A DNA stretch of 64,000 nt, taken from assembly GCA_946122785.1 (NCBI GenBank), contig CAMGYJ010000003.1, forward strand, positions 558,001-622,000, given 5' to 3'. The position numbers and the translations under genes are program-made. The notes beneath the pieces are model-generated. The model searched no databases, was not told the origin of the DNA, and was given only the letters and a program-made list of their open reading frames with translations. The stretch comes from Linum tenue (taxonomy: Eukaryota; Streptophyta; Magnoliopsida; Malpighiales; Linaceae). Positions 49,116 to 61,155 of the stretch are shown here, in pieces (the first letter of the stretch is position 1; each line of letters begins with the position of its first letter).

Positions 49116-49207
49116 GCCTGACAAGGCAGTTGGGTGTCTCGCAGAAGGGACGCAGAGCATTAAATGAGGATAGTGACGGGGAGGAGATCAGCCTCGAGTT
49201 CGGTGAG

Positions 49208-49215
49208 TATAAATA
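49208..49215 (+). promoter_or_regulatory. TATA box of gypsy #2 LTR
   Basis: TATAAATA within the LTR, downstream of the 18-bp repeats. Confidence 0.7.
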
Positions 49216-49413
49216 GGGGCAGTTGGTAGCATTTACACAGGTTGGACTCTCTTTGTTCATAGCTTAATCTGAGAACTTTACTCCCCCACTGAGACTAACT
49301 TGGGCGTCGGAGGATTAACGGGCCAAGGCGCCCTCCTCTTGGTGTGTGTGTAGGTCGACGCCCGTCGGAGGTAGACGCCCGGATAAGCGAAGGGAGTTTC
49401 GTGGCTCAAACAA

Positions 49414-49432
49414 TTGGCGCGCCAGATAGGGG
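49414..49432 (+). other. primer binding site of gypsy #2
   Basis: TTGGCGCGCCAGATAGGGG, one base after the LTR end at 49412. It begins with the expected TGG (complement of a tRNA CCA end). The tRNA identity is not assigned. Confidence 0.6.
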
Positions 49433-49448
49433 AATATAACCTGAGGTC

Positions 49449-49790
49449 ATGAGTGAGGAAATGGAGGTGAGTGACGGGATGGAAAAGGAAGAGATCACGG
49501 AGGACCAGTCAGAACGACTGGGGGGGCTGGCACCCGAAATGGATGAGAGGGAGGAGAGTGGTAGCATGTTTCGAGGGTCGGAAGGCGCCTCAGTGACGAA
49601 GAGAGAGTTGTTCAGAATCATTGAGGACCAAGATGGAGCAATCGAGGCGCTCCGAAAAGAGGTCGATGCCCTGAAGAGAAGTGGAGGAATGACACCTAGT
49701 CCGACGAAGAAAAGAGAGAGGGTAGCGGAGACGGAAAGTGAATCGGGGTACCAGAGGCGCCCCAGTTTGTGGCGCCCGCGCGAGCACTGA
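49449..49790 (+). pseudogene. gypsy #2 gag N-terminal part, out of frame with the rest
   Basis: ATG at 49449 opens a 113-codon acidic frame (MSEEMEVSDGMEKEEITEDQ) with a short coiled coil (ELFRIIEDQDGAIEALRKEV). It overlaps the main polyprotein frame by 53 bases and stops at 49788-49790. In related elements these parts form one gag. I read this as a frameshift mutation, though programmed frameshifting cannot be excluded. Confidence 0.7.
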
Positions 49791-52700
49791 AGGGCCAGAT
49801 ACAGGAGGATGGGGTGGAGGAATTTTGGGGCGTCTGTCTCGTCACGGACCCGTGAAACAACCGTTAGCGCGAAACGTACTCGCGGAACCAGCGGGGACCA
49901 ACATCCCCCCACTCCCCACCTATGATGGGGTCACTGATCCAGAGGACCACCTCAATGGTTATTTCACAAAGATGCAGCTTTACAACAGCACAGACGCCAC
50001 CCTGTGCAAGGTGTTCCCGTCGACCTTCTCTGGAGTGGTGCTTGATTGGTATTATCAAATCGAGGAAGGGCGCATTGAGTGCTTCGAGCAGTTCGCGGAG
50101 ATGTTCCTCGCGAAATTCGCTAGCAGGAAACGGCGCACCCTAACCATAGGCGCCCTGTTCAAGATCAAGCAAAGAGAGGGAGAGGCGCTGAGAGAGTTTT
50201 ATGAGAGGTGGTTATCTGTGGCTCTGGCGGTGAAGGATGTGCAGCCCTCAGTGTTAGGAGTGTGTTTGAACGAGTGCACCACCAGCGAGGAGTTGTGCAG
50301 ATCGCTGGCGAAGAGAGACGTGGCATGCACGGAAGACTTAGATCACCGGGTGCAAAAGGTGATCATGATCGAGGAAACGTTGGCGGCCAGAAGGGCCGAC
50401 CGACGAAAGGCAAAAGGAGAAGAGATGGAGCCGACAAGGAGGCCGCACTTTGCAGGCAATACGGGGTATGCGCCCGCAAACCCCCCTCCTCCCAGGAGAG
50501 TGGACGCCGGGCGTCCGGCGCCCAGGGGACCCTTTGCTGAATATACAGACACGCTGAAGAACATACTCCAACATGTCAAGGAGAAAGGATACCATATCAG
50601 GTGGCCGGGCCCCATGAGAGGACAGCCCAACGAGCGGAACCTGGATCGATATTGTGACTTCCACCGAGAGGTGGGACACCACACGGCCGATTGTTACCAA
50701 TTGAAGACCGAGTTGCAAGGATTGGCTGACAGGGGGATGCTCAATGACTTCGTCAAGAAGCCTGAAGAAAGAGTGCACCGGGCCTGCGTGGCCGGTGTGG
50801 AAAAAACGACAACGGAAAAGCTACCATCACCGCCATATGACCTCGACCAAGAAAATGCACCCGAACGGGTGCGCCTGACAATAGAGGCTATTTCGGGTAC
50901 GATGGACTTGAGGGAGAAGATAGAGGCCAATCGTCGCTTGAGGGCGGCGTCGGCGGAAGTCCAGGAGGCCATAGACATCAGTTTCAATAGGGCACCCGAG
51001 GAAGCGTGCATGCTCCCATCCATGGACGCCCTGGAGATACAAGGTGTGGTGGCAGGGTGCCAGGTGAGGAGAATGCTCGTGGACACAGGGAGCTCGATGG
51101 ATGTGCTATTTAAGGACACAGTGGTCCGCATGCAACTATCGCCGGATCTGATCAGGCCCTCAGAATCAGTGTTAGTTGGCTTTTCAGGGGCGCCCGCCAA
51201 GGTGATAGGGCGGGTGCGCCTGCCAGTAACCTTAGGGGATGGGGAGCAAAGGATGACGCGTGCCATCGATTTTGGAATAGTGGACTGTCCGTCACCATAC
51301 AACGCGATCCTGGGGAGGCCCCTCCTGGCCTTATTTAATGGCGTGGCCTCCACATGCCATCAGACGTTGAAGTTCATTGCGCCACAAGGTGTGGGTGTGG
51401 CGAGAGGAAGAGGCGCCCCGCGTTATGCAAAAGAGACTGGACGGAAAAGGAAGGGTAACGAAACAGTCAATATGGTGGAAGTCTCGGCGGAAGAGGCGCC
51501 CCGAGCAGAAGCTGCCGACAAAGAACTTCTGGTAGCGCTAGACGTGGAACGCCCGGACAGACAAGTAAGGATATCAGCGGAGGCGCCCGAAGAGGTGAAA
51601 GAGCGCATCATTGCTCTTCTGAGGGAGTTTGCTGAGCTTTTCGCCTGGAGTGCTTTGGAAATGCCAGGCGTCGCCCCCGAAACGGCCGTGCATCGACTGG
51701 CGGTAGAAGAAGGGAAGCGCCCTGTGCAGCAGAAGCGAAGAAATTTGTCGGTGGAAAAGGAGGCGGCACTCCGAATCGAGGTAGATAAGCTCATGGGCGC
51801 CAACTTGGTGGAGGAAACATCCTATGTCACTTGGCTGTCAAACGTGGTTTTTGTACCGAAGCCGTTAGGGGATTGGAGAATGTGTGTGGATTACACAAAC
51901 CTGAACAGAGCATGCCCAACTGACGCCTATCCAATGCCCCGCATAGATCTACTAGTAGACGCCACGGCATACCATGAGATGTTGAGTTTTGTGGACATGT
52001 TCTCAGGATACCATCAGATCCCGATGGCAGAAGAAGACCGTCCCAAGACAGCTTTCATGACACCTTTCGGAAACTTTTGCTATCGGGTCATGGCGTTTGG
52101 CCTCAAAAATGCGGGCGCCACTTATCAGAGGATGGTCAATAACGTCTTCCGCAAGCAAATTGGCAGAAATGTGGAAGCCTACGTAGATGACTTGATCGTC
52201 AAGAGCCGAAGACGCGAGGACCACCTGGAGGACTTGAGGGAAACGTTTCAAGCTATGCGGGCGCACAATCTCCGTCTCAATCCATTAAAGTGCGTATTTG
52301 GCGCTGAAGCGGGCAAGTTCCTGGGTTTCATGATTACCAAACGGGGCATCGAGGCCAATCCGAAGCAAGTGGATGCTGTTCTCCAATTGGCACCACCAAA
52401 GGCGCCCAAGGAAGTTCAAGGTTTGGCAGGAAGATTAGCGGCCTTGGGGTGCTTCATTCCCCGGTCAGCAGACAAGGCGGCCCCGTTTTTTCGGACGCTA
52501 AAAAAGGGAACACGTTTCCAATGGACGGCGAAATGCGATGCAGCGTTTGAAGAATTAAAGCGACTCCTGGCCGCCCCAACAGTCATGACGGCGCCCAAGG
52601 AGGGAGAGACATTGTACCTTTATATCGCTGTGTCAGAAGTATCAGTAAGCGCAGTACTCATCTCAAGAGAAGCCCGCTCAGGAGAGGAAAAACCGGTGTA

Positions 52701-53495
52701 CTATGTCAGTCGGACCATGGTGGCTCATGAAAGGCGATACGCACCCATCGAGAAGGCGGCACTGGCAGTTGTGATGGCGGCGACCAAACTAAGGCCATAC
52801 TTCCAGGCGCACACCATCGTGATACTCACCAATCTTCCGTTGAAATCCACGCTGGGATCGATGGATGTGGCCGGGCGCCTCGTCAAGTGGGCGGTTCAGC
52901 TGAGTGAGTTTGACATCAAATACGCGCCCCGACCGGCGATAAAAGCACAAGTCCTGGCTGACTTCATCGCGGAAGGAGTAGCGGAGTCGGAAAAGGGCAC
53001 GAGTGAATGTTGGCAAGTGCAAGTGGATGGAGCCGCCAGTCGTACGGGCGCAGGAGCAGGGATCGTGATGATAAGTCCAGGTGGTACAATGCACGAAGTC
53101 GCGTTGCGATTCGCAAAGCTGAAAACGAACAACGCCGCCGAATATGAAGCAGTAATCGCTGGCATGAGCATGGTCAAGGAGTTAGGCGCCCGCAAAGTGC
53201 AGGTCAGGTCTGATTCGGCCCTGGTGATTAATCAACTTAATGGTGTTTTTGAGGTTAAGGAGGAAGCACTAGAAGGGTACGTGCGAAGGGTGCGAGAGCT
53301 GGGGGCTTGGTTTGGGGAAATACCTTCATACACGTCCCGCGTGAAGAAAATGCCCATGCCGACGCCTTGTCCAAGCTAGCTACGACAATAGATTTCGAGG
53401 AGGAGCGAAAGGTCATTGTCACCTCTGAGGCGCCCTGTGAACACCTGATCGCTGTCATATCCGGCGGGGGCGTCAATTCAGGATGGATGGCGCCC
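49738..53495 (+). CDS. gypsy #2 gag-pol: gag, protease, RT, RNase H, second RNase H
   Basis: A 1,213-codon frame to 53379. Domains by approximate residue: retrotransposon gag (80-180; STFSGVVLDWYYQIEEG, REFYERW), zinc-finger-like CDFHREVGHHTADC (306-319), aspartic protease LVDTGSSMDVLF (446), reverse transcriptase (700-880; VFVPKPLGDWRMCVDY, catalytic YVDD at 815-818), RT-linked RNase H (about 955-1060), and a second RNase H (from about 1090; VQVDGAASRTGAG, NNAAEYEAVIAGM, RSDSALVINQL). A frame change near 53310 moves the end of the second RNase H (VPREENAHADALSKLA) into another frame, which runs to the MULE insertion at 53496. The ATG at 49738 is internal to gag and not a natural start. Products would build virus-like particles and copy RNA to DNA in the cytoplasm. 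Confidence 0.9.
53487..53495 (+). repeat. MULE target-site duplication, left copy
   Basis: ATGGCGCCC, identical to 61567-61575 and in the same frame context of pol on both sides. Confidence 0.95.
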
Positions 53496-53587
53496 GAGTT
53501 TTTTCCAGAAATAGCACCTTTAAAAAAAAAAATTACAAAACTAGCACCCGCCCAAAAATATTTACAAAACTAGCACCTTTTTTTATT

Positions 53588-53962
53588 GACCGCACCCTCC
53601 AGGTGCGGTTTACATATAAAACGCATCCCCCAGGTGCGTTTTAAATGTAAACCGCATCTGGAGGGTGCGGTCAATAATTGTGGGCCTAAACCGCATCTGG
53701 GCCATGCGGTTTCATGTCTGGCCTACATGAAACGCATGGCCGAGGTGCGGTTTAGGCCTGACCTACCTAAACCGCACCTTAGAGATGCGGTTTCTGCGTT
53801 CAAGAACAAACCGCATCTCTAAGGTGCGGTTTTGACATGTAGACCGCACCCCCCAAGTGCGGTTTACATGTCAATAATTTTCCGACACCCGACACACCAT
53901 GCAGAGGATTATGGACGTAGGGCTGCATGCAGACTAAAACCGCACCCTAGAGGTGCGGTTTT
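53588..53962. repeat. left subterminal array of palindromes (about 9 units)
   Basis: Nine units of ~20-25 bp follow the plan (A)ACCGCA-N8-10-TGCGGT(T), for example ACCGCACCTTAGAGATGCGG. Some have ACGCAT/ATGCGT arms. Units are 15-35 bp apart and the array ends 14 bp before a TATA box (53977-53983). Confidence 0.9.
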
Positions 53963-53976
53963 CACAATTTTTTCCC

Positions 53977-53983
53977 TATATAA
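53977..53983 (+). promoter_or_regulatory. TATA box of the MULE transposase gene
   Basis: TATATAA directly downstream of the left palindrome array, about 370 bp before the ATG. The intervening leader contains a probable intron. Confidence 0.6.
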
Positions 53984-54069
53984 GACTTGCCGGAAAACCT
54001 CAACTCTTCACACCTCTCATTCTCTCTTTCATTTTTCTGTTGTATATCTATATTTATTTAGTGTGTTTG

Positions 54070-54289
54070 CCATTAAGATCAACTCGTAAGTTTATTTTGT
54101 GTTACTTTTTATGCCATTAACATTAACTCGTAACTTTATTTTGTGTTACTTTTTATGCCATTAACATTAACTCGTAACTTTATTTTGTGTTACTTTTTAT
54201 GCCATTAACATTAACTCGTAACTTTAATTTGTGTTACTTTTTATTGCATTAACATTAACTCGTAAGTTTATTTTGTGTTACTTTTTATT
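54070..54289 (+). repeat. five 44-bp tandem repeats carrying splice-donor-like sites
   Basis: Units start at 54070, 54114, 54158, 54202 and 54246. Each contains ACTCGTAASTTTA; the first and last read GTAAGT and the middle three GTAACT. They lie in the leader of the transposase gene, whose ATG is directly preceded by an acceptor (GTGTGCAG, ending at 54349). Confidence 0.9.
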
Positions 54290-54349
54290 GTTATTTGTGA
54301 TCTGTGATTTTTATGATATTAACTAAAACTATGGTTTGTTTGTGTGCAG

Positions 54350-57300
54350 ATGGCATTCCGTCAGTTGTTGCTTGGCTTACGGTGGAATGGTTACACGGAA
54401 GACACCGGAAAGGGGGCCACCTACGTCGGTGGCAATTTTCAGAAAATAACGGTCGGTACCAGACCGAAGCTTGAAGACCTCCATCGAATATGCACTGACG
54501 TTACTTGCATGGATGGCACGAGGAGGGTAGATCGTATGGTGTACCGATACCCAAACAGAGCAACTGGGTCATTGTGGCATGAGGAATATACCATAACCAC
54601 TCAAGATGACGTAGATTCCATGCTCGAATTCTTGAGGTCCAACAAGTTGGCCAAAGCCGAGATGTTCGTTTACACCGAGCCAGCCGTTAGTGTTGGAGGT
54701 CATTCTGGACACGGTCAAACATCTGGTATCCATGGTGGTGGTGAATTATATGACGATCATCCCTACCAAAGTTACCATGATCCTCATTCCTATTTTCAGT
54801 ACCAAGATGGAGGGCAAGGTGCAGGCCATCATCAATCTTTCTCGTCATATGAAGAAGAAGTTCAACCGGACATCCCCAACCAAGCCCAGTACAACTTCCT
54901 GACAGGCAGCGGTAGTTTTCACAACTACCATTATGGAGCTGATGAAGGTGCCTTTCATGAGCAGGATCATACGGAGGCTGCCACACCAGGACCAGTCAGC
55001 GGCCCCTCTGATGAAGAAGGAGAGAACAACGTCAGTGCAGACAGCTCAGACCCTCTTGAAGGTGCTGATGATTCAGCACCAGATTCAAATTCAGATAATG
55101 ATCATGATGTGGCTCCTGACCGTGTACCAGTCCCCTACTACAATCACATTCCAGACGACAATTGGATGGTCGACAGCGACATGGAGCCGCCAGAGGTCCC
55201 AATATGGGGCCCACTCACTGGGTTTACGAAGGGCCAACAATTTGGCTCGAAGAAGGATGTGCGGCACGCCCTTGAGACTGAAGCAATGACTCGGCATTTT
55301 GAATGGGACACAACTCATTCCAACACCAAAAGGCTCATAGTCAGATGCCGTAATCATCACGAGGGGTGCAATGTTAGGATTCGTGCCATCAACAGCAAGA
55401 GACACGGCCACTGGGTCATATCCCGTGCGGTCAACACACACACATGTGTGTCATCCATAACTTCCCAAGGCCATCGACAGTTGAAATCCAGGGTGGTTGC
55501 TGCGGCTATCAAGCATCTGATTGAGGCTGAACCGGATCTGAAGGTGAAAGTCATAATCGCTGACATTGCAAGTCGTTTTGGTTATATGATTAACTATAAG
55601 AAGGCGTGGCATGGAAAGCAGAAAGCTATGGCCGCCGTCTATGGTGATTGGGAAGAATCATATGCATTCCTTCCCAGACTAATACTGGCATTGGAGGCGT
55701 CTAACCCTGGGACTGTGTTCTCCCCTCGATACCAAGATGAAGAGATACAACCCCCAGAGGCAGGTAACGAACGCCATTTTCGCAGACTGTTTTGGGCATT
55801 CAAGCCTTCTATTGATGGTTTTGGCTTTTGTATCCCTGTGATTACTGTGGATGGTACATTCCTTACCGGCAAGTACAAGGGCACTCTCCTGATTGCCAGT
55901 GGGGCGGATGGAAACAGACAAGTCTTTCCTTTAGCCTTCGCCATTGTTGAGGGAGAGAATGCTGATAGCTATGGATGGTTTTTCCGACAAATCCAAATCC
56001 ACGTCACCAAGAGGACGAACCTGACAATAATCTCTGATCGGCACGCCGGCATCAGAGCAGCCATCTTAGGCCTGGATCCAGCCTGGAATTGGTCCCAAAG
56101 GTGGTGCATACGACACTTCAAAAGCAACTGGAACCATCATTTCAAACGGAAGAAGCTAGCTGATAATTTGTGGTGGATTGGTAACCTCTCTATTGCTCTC
56201 AATTAACAATATCTTGTAATATCTGGAGTGGTGCACTTGTTAGACTCTTTCTAAAGAGATGCATGACTAAGGAAATGGGGTTTTAAGCGATTATGATGGT
56301 CCTCCCATTTCCTGGGAAAATCGGGTTTTAAGCGATCATCGGATCCCCCCTTTTTCTGTCAAACAGGCTGTGTTTCTAAGGAGATGTATACCTCTCCTAA
56401 GAGTCTAACGAGAGTCCGACCAACCAGTTTGAAATTGTACTAAATTGAGGATCATTTACTAACATACGACTTTTCTGTGTGTTATTCAGCGGTTGCATAC
56501 CAGGAGAAAAAATTTCAGGAGAAGTTGCAAAAGTTGCGCGAGTTATGCCCTGAAGGGGCACAGTGGCTGGATGGACATGACCTATCCATGTGGACATTTC
56601 ATAAAGATGGAGGCAAAAGATGGGGTATTGCCACAACCAACTCAAGTGAGAGTATCAACTCTGTCTACAAGGCCGTCCGTGCACTGCCAATCTCTGCCAT
56701 TGTGGAGATGACATTTTGGAAAACGAATGCATGGTTCGTTAACCGTCTCCACTGGGCAAGGACAAACGAGGCACAGGGAAAGGTCCATGCCTATAAAGTC
56801 ACTGAAATAATGGACAGTGACAATCGCAAGAGCAGTCGACATAGTGTAACCGTTATGAATCGTTCAACTGGTGAGTATAGCGTGACGACCGGACATCGGG
56901 AGGATGGTAGACGGGGGGGTCACAGTCACGAAGTTTTGGTCAATTTCAGGACCAAAGTTGGTGAGTGCTCATGCCAGAAGTATCAGGGGAGAGGATGGCC
57001 TTGTTCTCATGCAATGGCCGTAATTAAAAAGAGGAGCAAAGACCCCCGTCACTTCGTTAGTCCATTCTTCAATATCGACTCACTCAAGAGCACCTACGGA
57101 CGGAGTTTCCGTGCATTGCCTGATGAGGCTTATTGGCCGCTGTACGAAGGGAAATTGATCGTCCCGCCATTCGGACAGAGGCGTGAACCGGGGCGCCCGA
57201 GGAAAAAGAGAATTCAGAATGAAATGGATCAAAGTGGAAGACCACCACGAGGCCCAAGACGGTGTTCAGTATGCAAAGTTCCAGGACATGATAAACGAAG

Positions 57301-57367
57301 GTGTCCAGGACCGATTGGCCCTCAAAATCCGGGTGATGATGTCCCGGAATCAGCTAATGCGACGTAA
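54350..57367 (+). CDS. MULE transposase (MuDR-type, 902 aa, 2 coding exons)
   Basis: Exon 1 is 54350-56180 and exon 2 is 56490-57367; donor GTAACC, acceptor TTCAG, phases 1+2 agree. The start is the ATG at 54350, next to a leader-intron acceptor. N-terminal ~110 residues (MAFRQLLLGLRWNG) are followed by an acidic linker. A MuDR DNA-binding domain (about 290-360; FGSKKDVRHAL, RCRNHHEGCNVRI) comes next, then the MULE catalytic domain with Asp in TVDGTF (501), Asp in SDRH (563) and Glu in SSESINS (about 664). The SWIM zinc finger is CSC...CSHA (from about 770), with a C-terminal knuckle CSVCKVPGHDKRRC. Family knowledge: binds terminal repeats in the nucleus and cuts and joins DNA. The intron falls between the second Asp and the Glu. 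No stop or frameshift seen. Confidence 0.93.
56236..56412 (+). repeat. 177-bp repeat inside the transposase intron
   Basis: The ends GTTAGACTC...GAGTCTAAC are inverted. The segment matches 60369-60545 read on the minus strand (shared GGAAATGGGGTTTTAAGCG, CGGATCCCCCCTTTTTCTGT, AGATGTATACCTCT). It lies within the intron 56181-56489. Confidence 0.9.
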
Positions 57368-57568
57368 TTTTCGATTATCATTCGTCAAGCTATTTGTAAC
57401 TCTTACGTTGCATTTAATTGTGTATTGTTGATTGAACGAATTTGGATCATATCAAGTCAAGAGGAATCATGATAATAACAATTTGATGAAAATCAACGAA
57501 ATATGATTGATGGAATTAAAGGGAATAGTTCAAAGTACATAGAGATAAAAATCAACTCAAAATACATA

Positions 57569-60500
57569 TCAAGGAAGTCCACGAGCGGATGCGGAACCCA
57601 CAGTTTTCTTGCTCCTTGTACGCTTGCCGACGGGAGTAACAATGGGTGGTGGAGGTGGCAAGTGGGGAGCGGCCGAGGTAGTGTGGCGCTCGTCGGTGCT
57701 ATGTCGGCGGGGAATCGGCACTTCCGGGGTCGAGCGGGCGACATCGGCGCTCATACGGTGAGGAGTGGGAGGCCACTGCTGATGAGGAGGTCGATTCCAT
57801 GGGGTGAACTCGTGTTGGCCTGTGGTGGAGGAGCCATCATGAAAAGTCCCAGATGATGTTTGGCGGGGAGATAGCCGGGAATCAAAGTATGCTCCGCGGG
57901 GATCGAAGTATGCTCCGCGGGGATCGTTGTATGAGATCGGGGTGGGAGATAATGGGGCTTGGTGGAAACTCTGAGAGGATTGATGGTAGGTCGAGCGGGG
58001 ATCGTAGTATGAGCTTTGGTGGAATTCGTTGTGGCCGGCATCTTGTGAAAAAGTCGGGCGGGGAGATGGGGCGGAGGACGGGCGGGGAGCTTGGGTGGAA
58101 CTCGGTCCGGCACCTTGGGTTGAACTCGGTCCGGCACCTTGGGTGACAACCAATGGGGGCGGCACACTCCACCCCCCAAATGGTTGTACCTCGGGCTCGA
58201 TGGGCCTTTCCCGAACCCTCTTCGGCTGCTTTCTCTCGTAGGGTGGTGGGGGTGCGGGGACATCATGTTGTACCTCAGGTGGTGGGGGTGTGGCACGCGG
58301 CGGATATCTACGATGATCTCGGCGCTGAGCTCTGATACAGCCAAGTAGACTGTTTGCAATCCTCCTGATGTAGCCCACATCTTCATTGCCCAAGTCATTT
58401 CTTCCGGTAGTAATATCTTTAATCCGCTCGACCCCATCAACCTAAATCACAAAAAACAAAAAAAGTTACAAAGAGATTTTAGGAACCAAGTAATAAATCA
58501 TAGTATACTTAGACTGGTTATACTTACTAATGCACCATCGGCCGCACCCTCCGGAGTCATGTAACGAACCGATGTTTGCCGATATCGATCCAAGTATGGG
58601 TCATGATACCCCATTCGGCCCACTTGATTTGGAGTGACAATATCCTGTAGTTGTCGGTTCTCCCAAATCGCGATGAATTCCTTCAACTTCGTCGGCCAAT
58701 CGCGAGTACCTTGCCAACCATCTCGGCCATGGAAGGCCCTTTGACTTTCGGGGACCTCCAACGGAATGCACTGTTCCCGACCAAACTGACGGAGGCATCG
58801 ATCCGGCAAGTGCCACTCCACGGTCCCAAAACAAATTAGAGGAACCCTCGTGCACCATTGTCCGATATGATCGGGGAATTGCTGGAGATGCCATTGAACG
58901 ATGTTCTCCGGGTATGGATCGAAGACGATCTACAAGATAGAAATGAGTAACGTAAGATTAATTAATTAGAAAAATACATGTAGTCCCATGAAAAACAAAT
59001 ATAAATGGATCGCTGTATAGAAGTTACCTCTCCTTCCCAAAGTCGCTCAAACCTCCTCCGATACTCCTCCAACTTGTGTTGGGCAAGGTTGTCGCATGTT
59101 GTGTGTCCAAGCCACCTTATTAATATGACAAGAATGAAACTACAATAAGATAAAACACAAGACAAAATGTGTTATGACTACATGATGGGGTATGAGAAGT
59201 TTACCTTGCTCCATAAGCTTCACCTCTTAGGGGATGATCGATTGGCCAATCCCTGTCTGGACGTTGGGCCGGTGCAAGCCATGGCATATGCTCCCAAGCC
59301 CAAAATTGGACGATGAACATTGCGCCGCCAACCTCCCTCACGGCTTTGTTCGACGCATTGCACAAGTTGTTGTAGATGATAGCTAGGCAAGCGGATGCCC
59401 AACTATACTCCCCCATCTCCTCCCAACTACTGAAGATGATCCTAAGCCATCCACAACTAAGGAGATTGCTTGATTTCTTGGAGAATAACACTCCTCCGAT
59501 CATGCCTATGAGATAGACACGAGCATATCTCTCCTTCTCATCCTCCGGACTTTCCTCGGTTAGGGGGTGACTCTCGTAATGCTCTTTAAAATACTTCGTC
59601 AACCATGTAATTGAGACTTGGTGTTTCCTCATTGGTGGCATGCGATCGGTCGCATCAACGCAACCCTTCACCGGTACTTTCACTCCCAAATGACTGTGGA
59701 TGAAATGCTGCCAACCTGGCATACCGTCACAATCCTCGGGGGGATGATCACTCACGCACACCGGTTTGCCGTCGATGGGCAGATGGGTTAGGATGGCGAC
59801 ATCCTTTAGCGTGATGGTGGCCTCTCCTTCTCTAAAGTTGAAACAATGGGTCTCCTTTCTCCATCTCTCGGCTAATGCGGTGATGAGTTGGCGATCGATT
59901 TGGATGCCGTTAAAATGCCTAATCGAGTCTAACCGTGCCCTTTTGAGAAATGGCAAGATAGCTGGGTGGAATGGGAGCACATTGGTGGTACCCCTATAGC
60001 GGATTATTGTTTGTGATTCCTAGCAAAAAATGTACACGTTTATTATTATTAGTAAGGGTTTTTTTTCGTATAACTAAATTAATTAAATTAAATTATGCGA
60101 CATAAAACATAATTTTATCATCATAAAAAGACATTTCATATTATCATAAAACAAACGTCCTAAATTAATTAACATAATAACATTGTCAATGAATAATAAT
60201 TTAAAGAGGTACATACATATTATCGTAAAACAAACATACTAAATTAATTAACATAAATAACATTGTTACTGAATAATAATTTAAGTAGAAACATACATAT
60301 TCAAATGTTTGGTAAATAATTTAATCGTATTAGTTGTTTTAAATAATTTAATCGAATACAAAGCAACACTCGTTAGACTCTTAGAAGAGGTATACATCTT
60401 CTTAGAAACGCAGTCTTTTTGACAGAAAAAGGGGGGATCCGAGGATCTCTTAATACCCGATTTTCCCAGGTAATGGGAGGATATGATAATCGCTTAAAAC

Positions 60501-60924
60501 CCCATTTCCTTAGACGTGCATCTCTTTATAAAGAGTCGAAGTAAGTGGCGCTATGTATTCGATTAAATTATTGAAAACAACCAACACGATTACAAAATAA
60601 ACATAAATTAATTTTATATTACACTAGGCACATTAACAAAATAAAAGAAGGACAAATGGTGAAGAATTGTATGTACCGGGTGATCGTTCCAAACATCCCT
60701 TGACCGATGGTTGGTTTGGTCGTACAAGTCGGTTGGATCCACCGGTCCTTGCTCGAGATAATACCGTTGGTTGTATATATCGACATCCTCCCCAACCTAC
60801 GAGAAAATAACAACGAGGTTAGTAAAAAACTTATAACAACAACAAAGATTAAACCAAAATAATGAGTACATACCGCTTGAAATTCATCAACAAAAACTCC
60901 TTCTCCTTGCCACCAATCGGCCAT
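57569..60924 (-). CDS. plant mobile domain (PMD/MAIN-like) protein in the MULE, about 782 aa, 6 exons
   Basis: Exons on the minus strand: 60874-60924, 60677-60796, 59205-60019, 59028-59115, 58528-58929, 57569-58441. All introns are GT-AG, all phases agree, and no stop interrupts. The PMD ('aminotransferase-like', shared with MAIN/MAIL1 and PP7-long-form proteins) is recognised from LPFHPAILPFLKRARLDSI, TITLKDVAILTHLPIDGKP, YLIGMIGGVLFSKKSSN, GGAMFIVQFWAWEHMPW, VPLICFGTVEWHLPDRCLRQ and HDPYLDRYRQ. The C-terminal ~240 residues are proline/serine-rich with repeats (QGAGPSST twice, DPRGAYFD twice) and a basic end (GKRTRSKK). Host PMD proteins act in the nucleus in gene expression and transposon silencing. 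Here the protein may serve transposition or counter silencing (inference). The start ATG is the first in frame. Confidence 0.88.
60369..60545 (-). repeat. 177-bp repeat inside PMD intron 2
   Basis: Same sequence as 56236-56412, in the same orientation relative to transcription. Here its flanks form further inverted repeats (AATAATTTAATCGAATAC on both sides), extending the unit to about 60322-60591. That is the look of a small MITE inside the intron 60020-60676. Confidence 0.85.
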
Positions 60925-61140
60925 TATTTCGGCGTAATTCGGACAGAGCTTCGGCTCGACTCGGAGGGTTTTGAGGAAAAACCTAAGAAATGTTTACTGA
61001 TGGCAGATCGGACTTAGCCGCAACCAACAGACCACTATTTCCTAGGCTTTTGGGAGGGGAGGGTTTAGTTAGAGAGATAAATTGTAGAGAGAGGAGGAAG
61101 AATGGGTTGTGGTGTGAAGAAATGAGAGGGGGAGGGGGGG

Positions 61141-61148
61141 TATTTATA
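61141..61148 (-). promoter_or_regulatory. TATA box of the PMD gene
   Basis: TATAAATA on the minus strand, 8 bp from the right palindrome array and about 215 bp upstream of the PMD start codon. Confidence 0.65.
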
Positions 61149-61155
61149 CCCATCA

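Larger units (their letters stand above)
48897..49412 (+). repeat. 5' LTR of gypsy #2
   Basis: Starts TGTTGGGGG and ends CTCAAACA directly before ATTGGCGCGCC. A start at 48892 (TGTTCTGTT) is also possible. It holds an 18-bp tandem repeat (49062-49115) and a TATA box (49208-49215), and a CGTCGGAGG segment near 49304 resembles the conserved LTR segment of element #1. Confidence 0.75.

Noticed and set aside
53588..53962. CRISPR-like array from regularly spaced palindromic repeats
   Set aside because: The repeats are imperfect palindromes with variable spacing inside a plant MULE, mirrored at its other end; there are no cas genes and the context is eukaryotic.
57503..58348. Plus-strand open frames around 57503-58348
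   Set aside because: They are shadows of the proline-rich last exon of the PMD gene on the minus strand.
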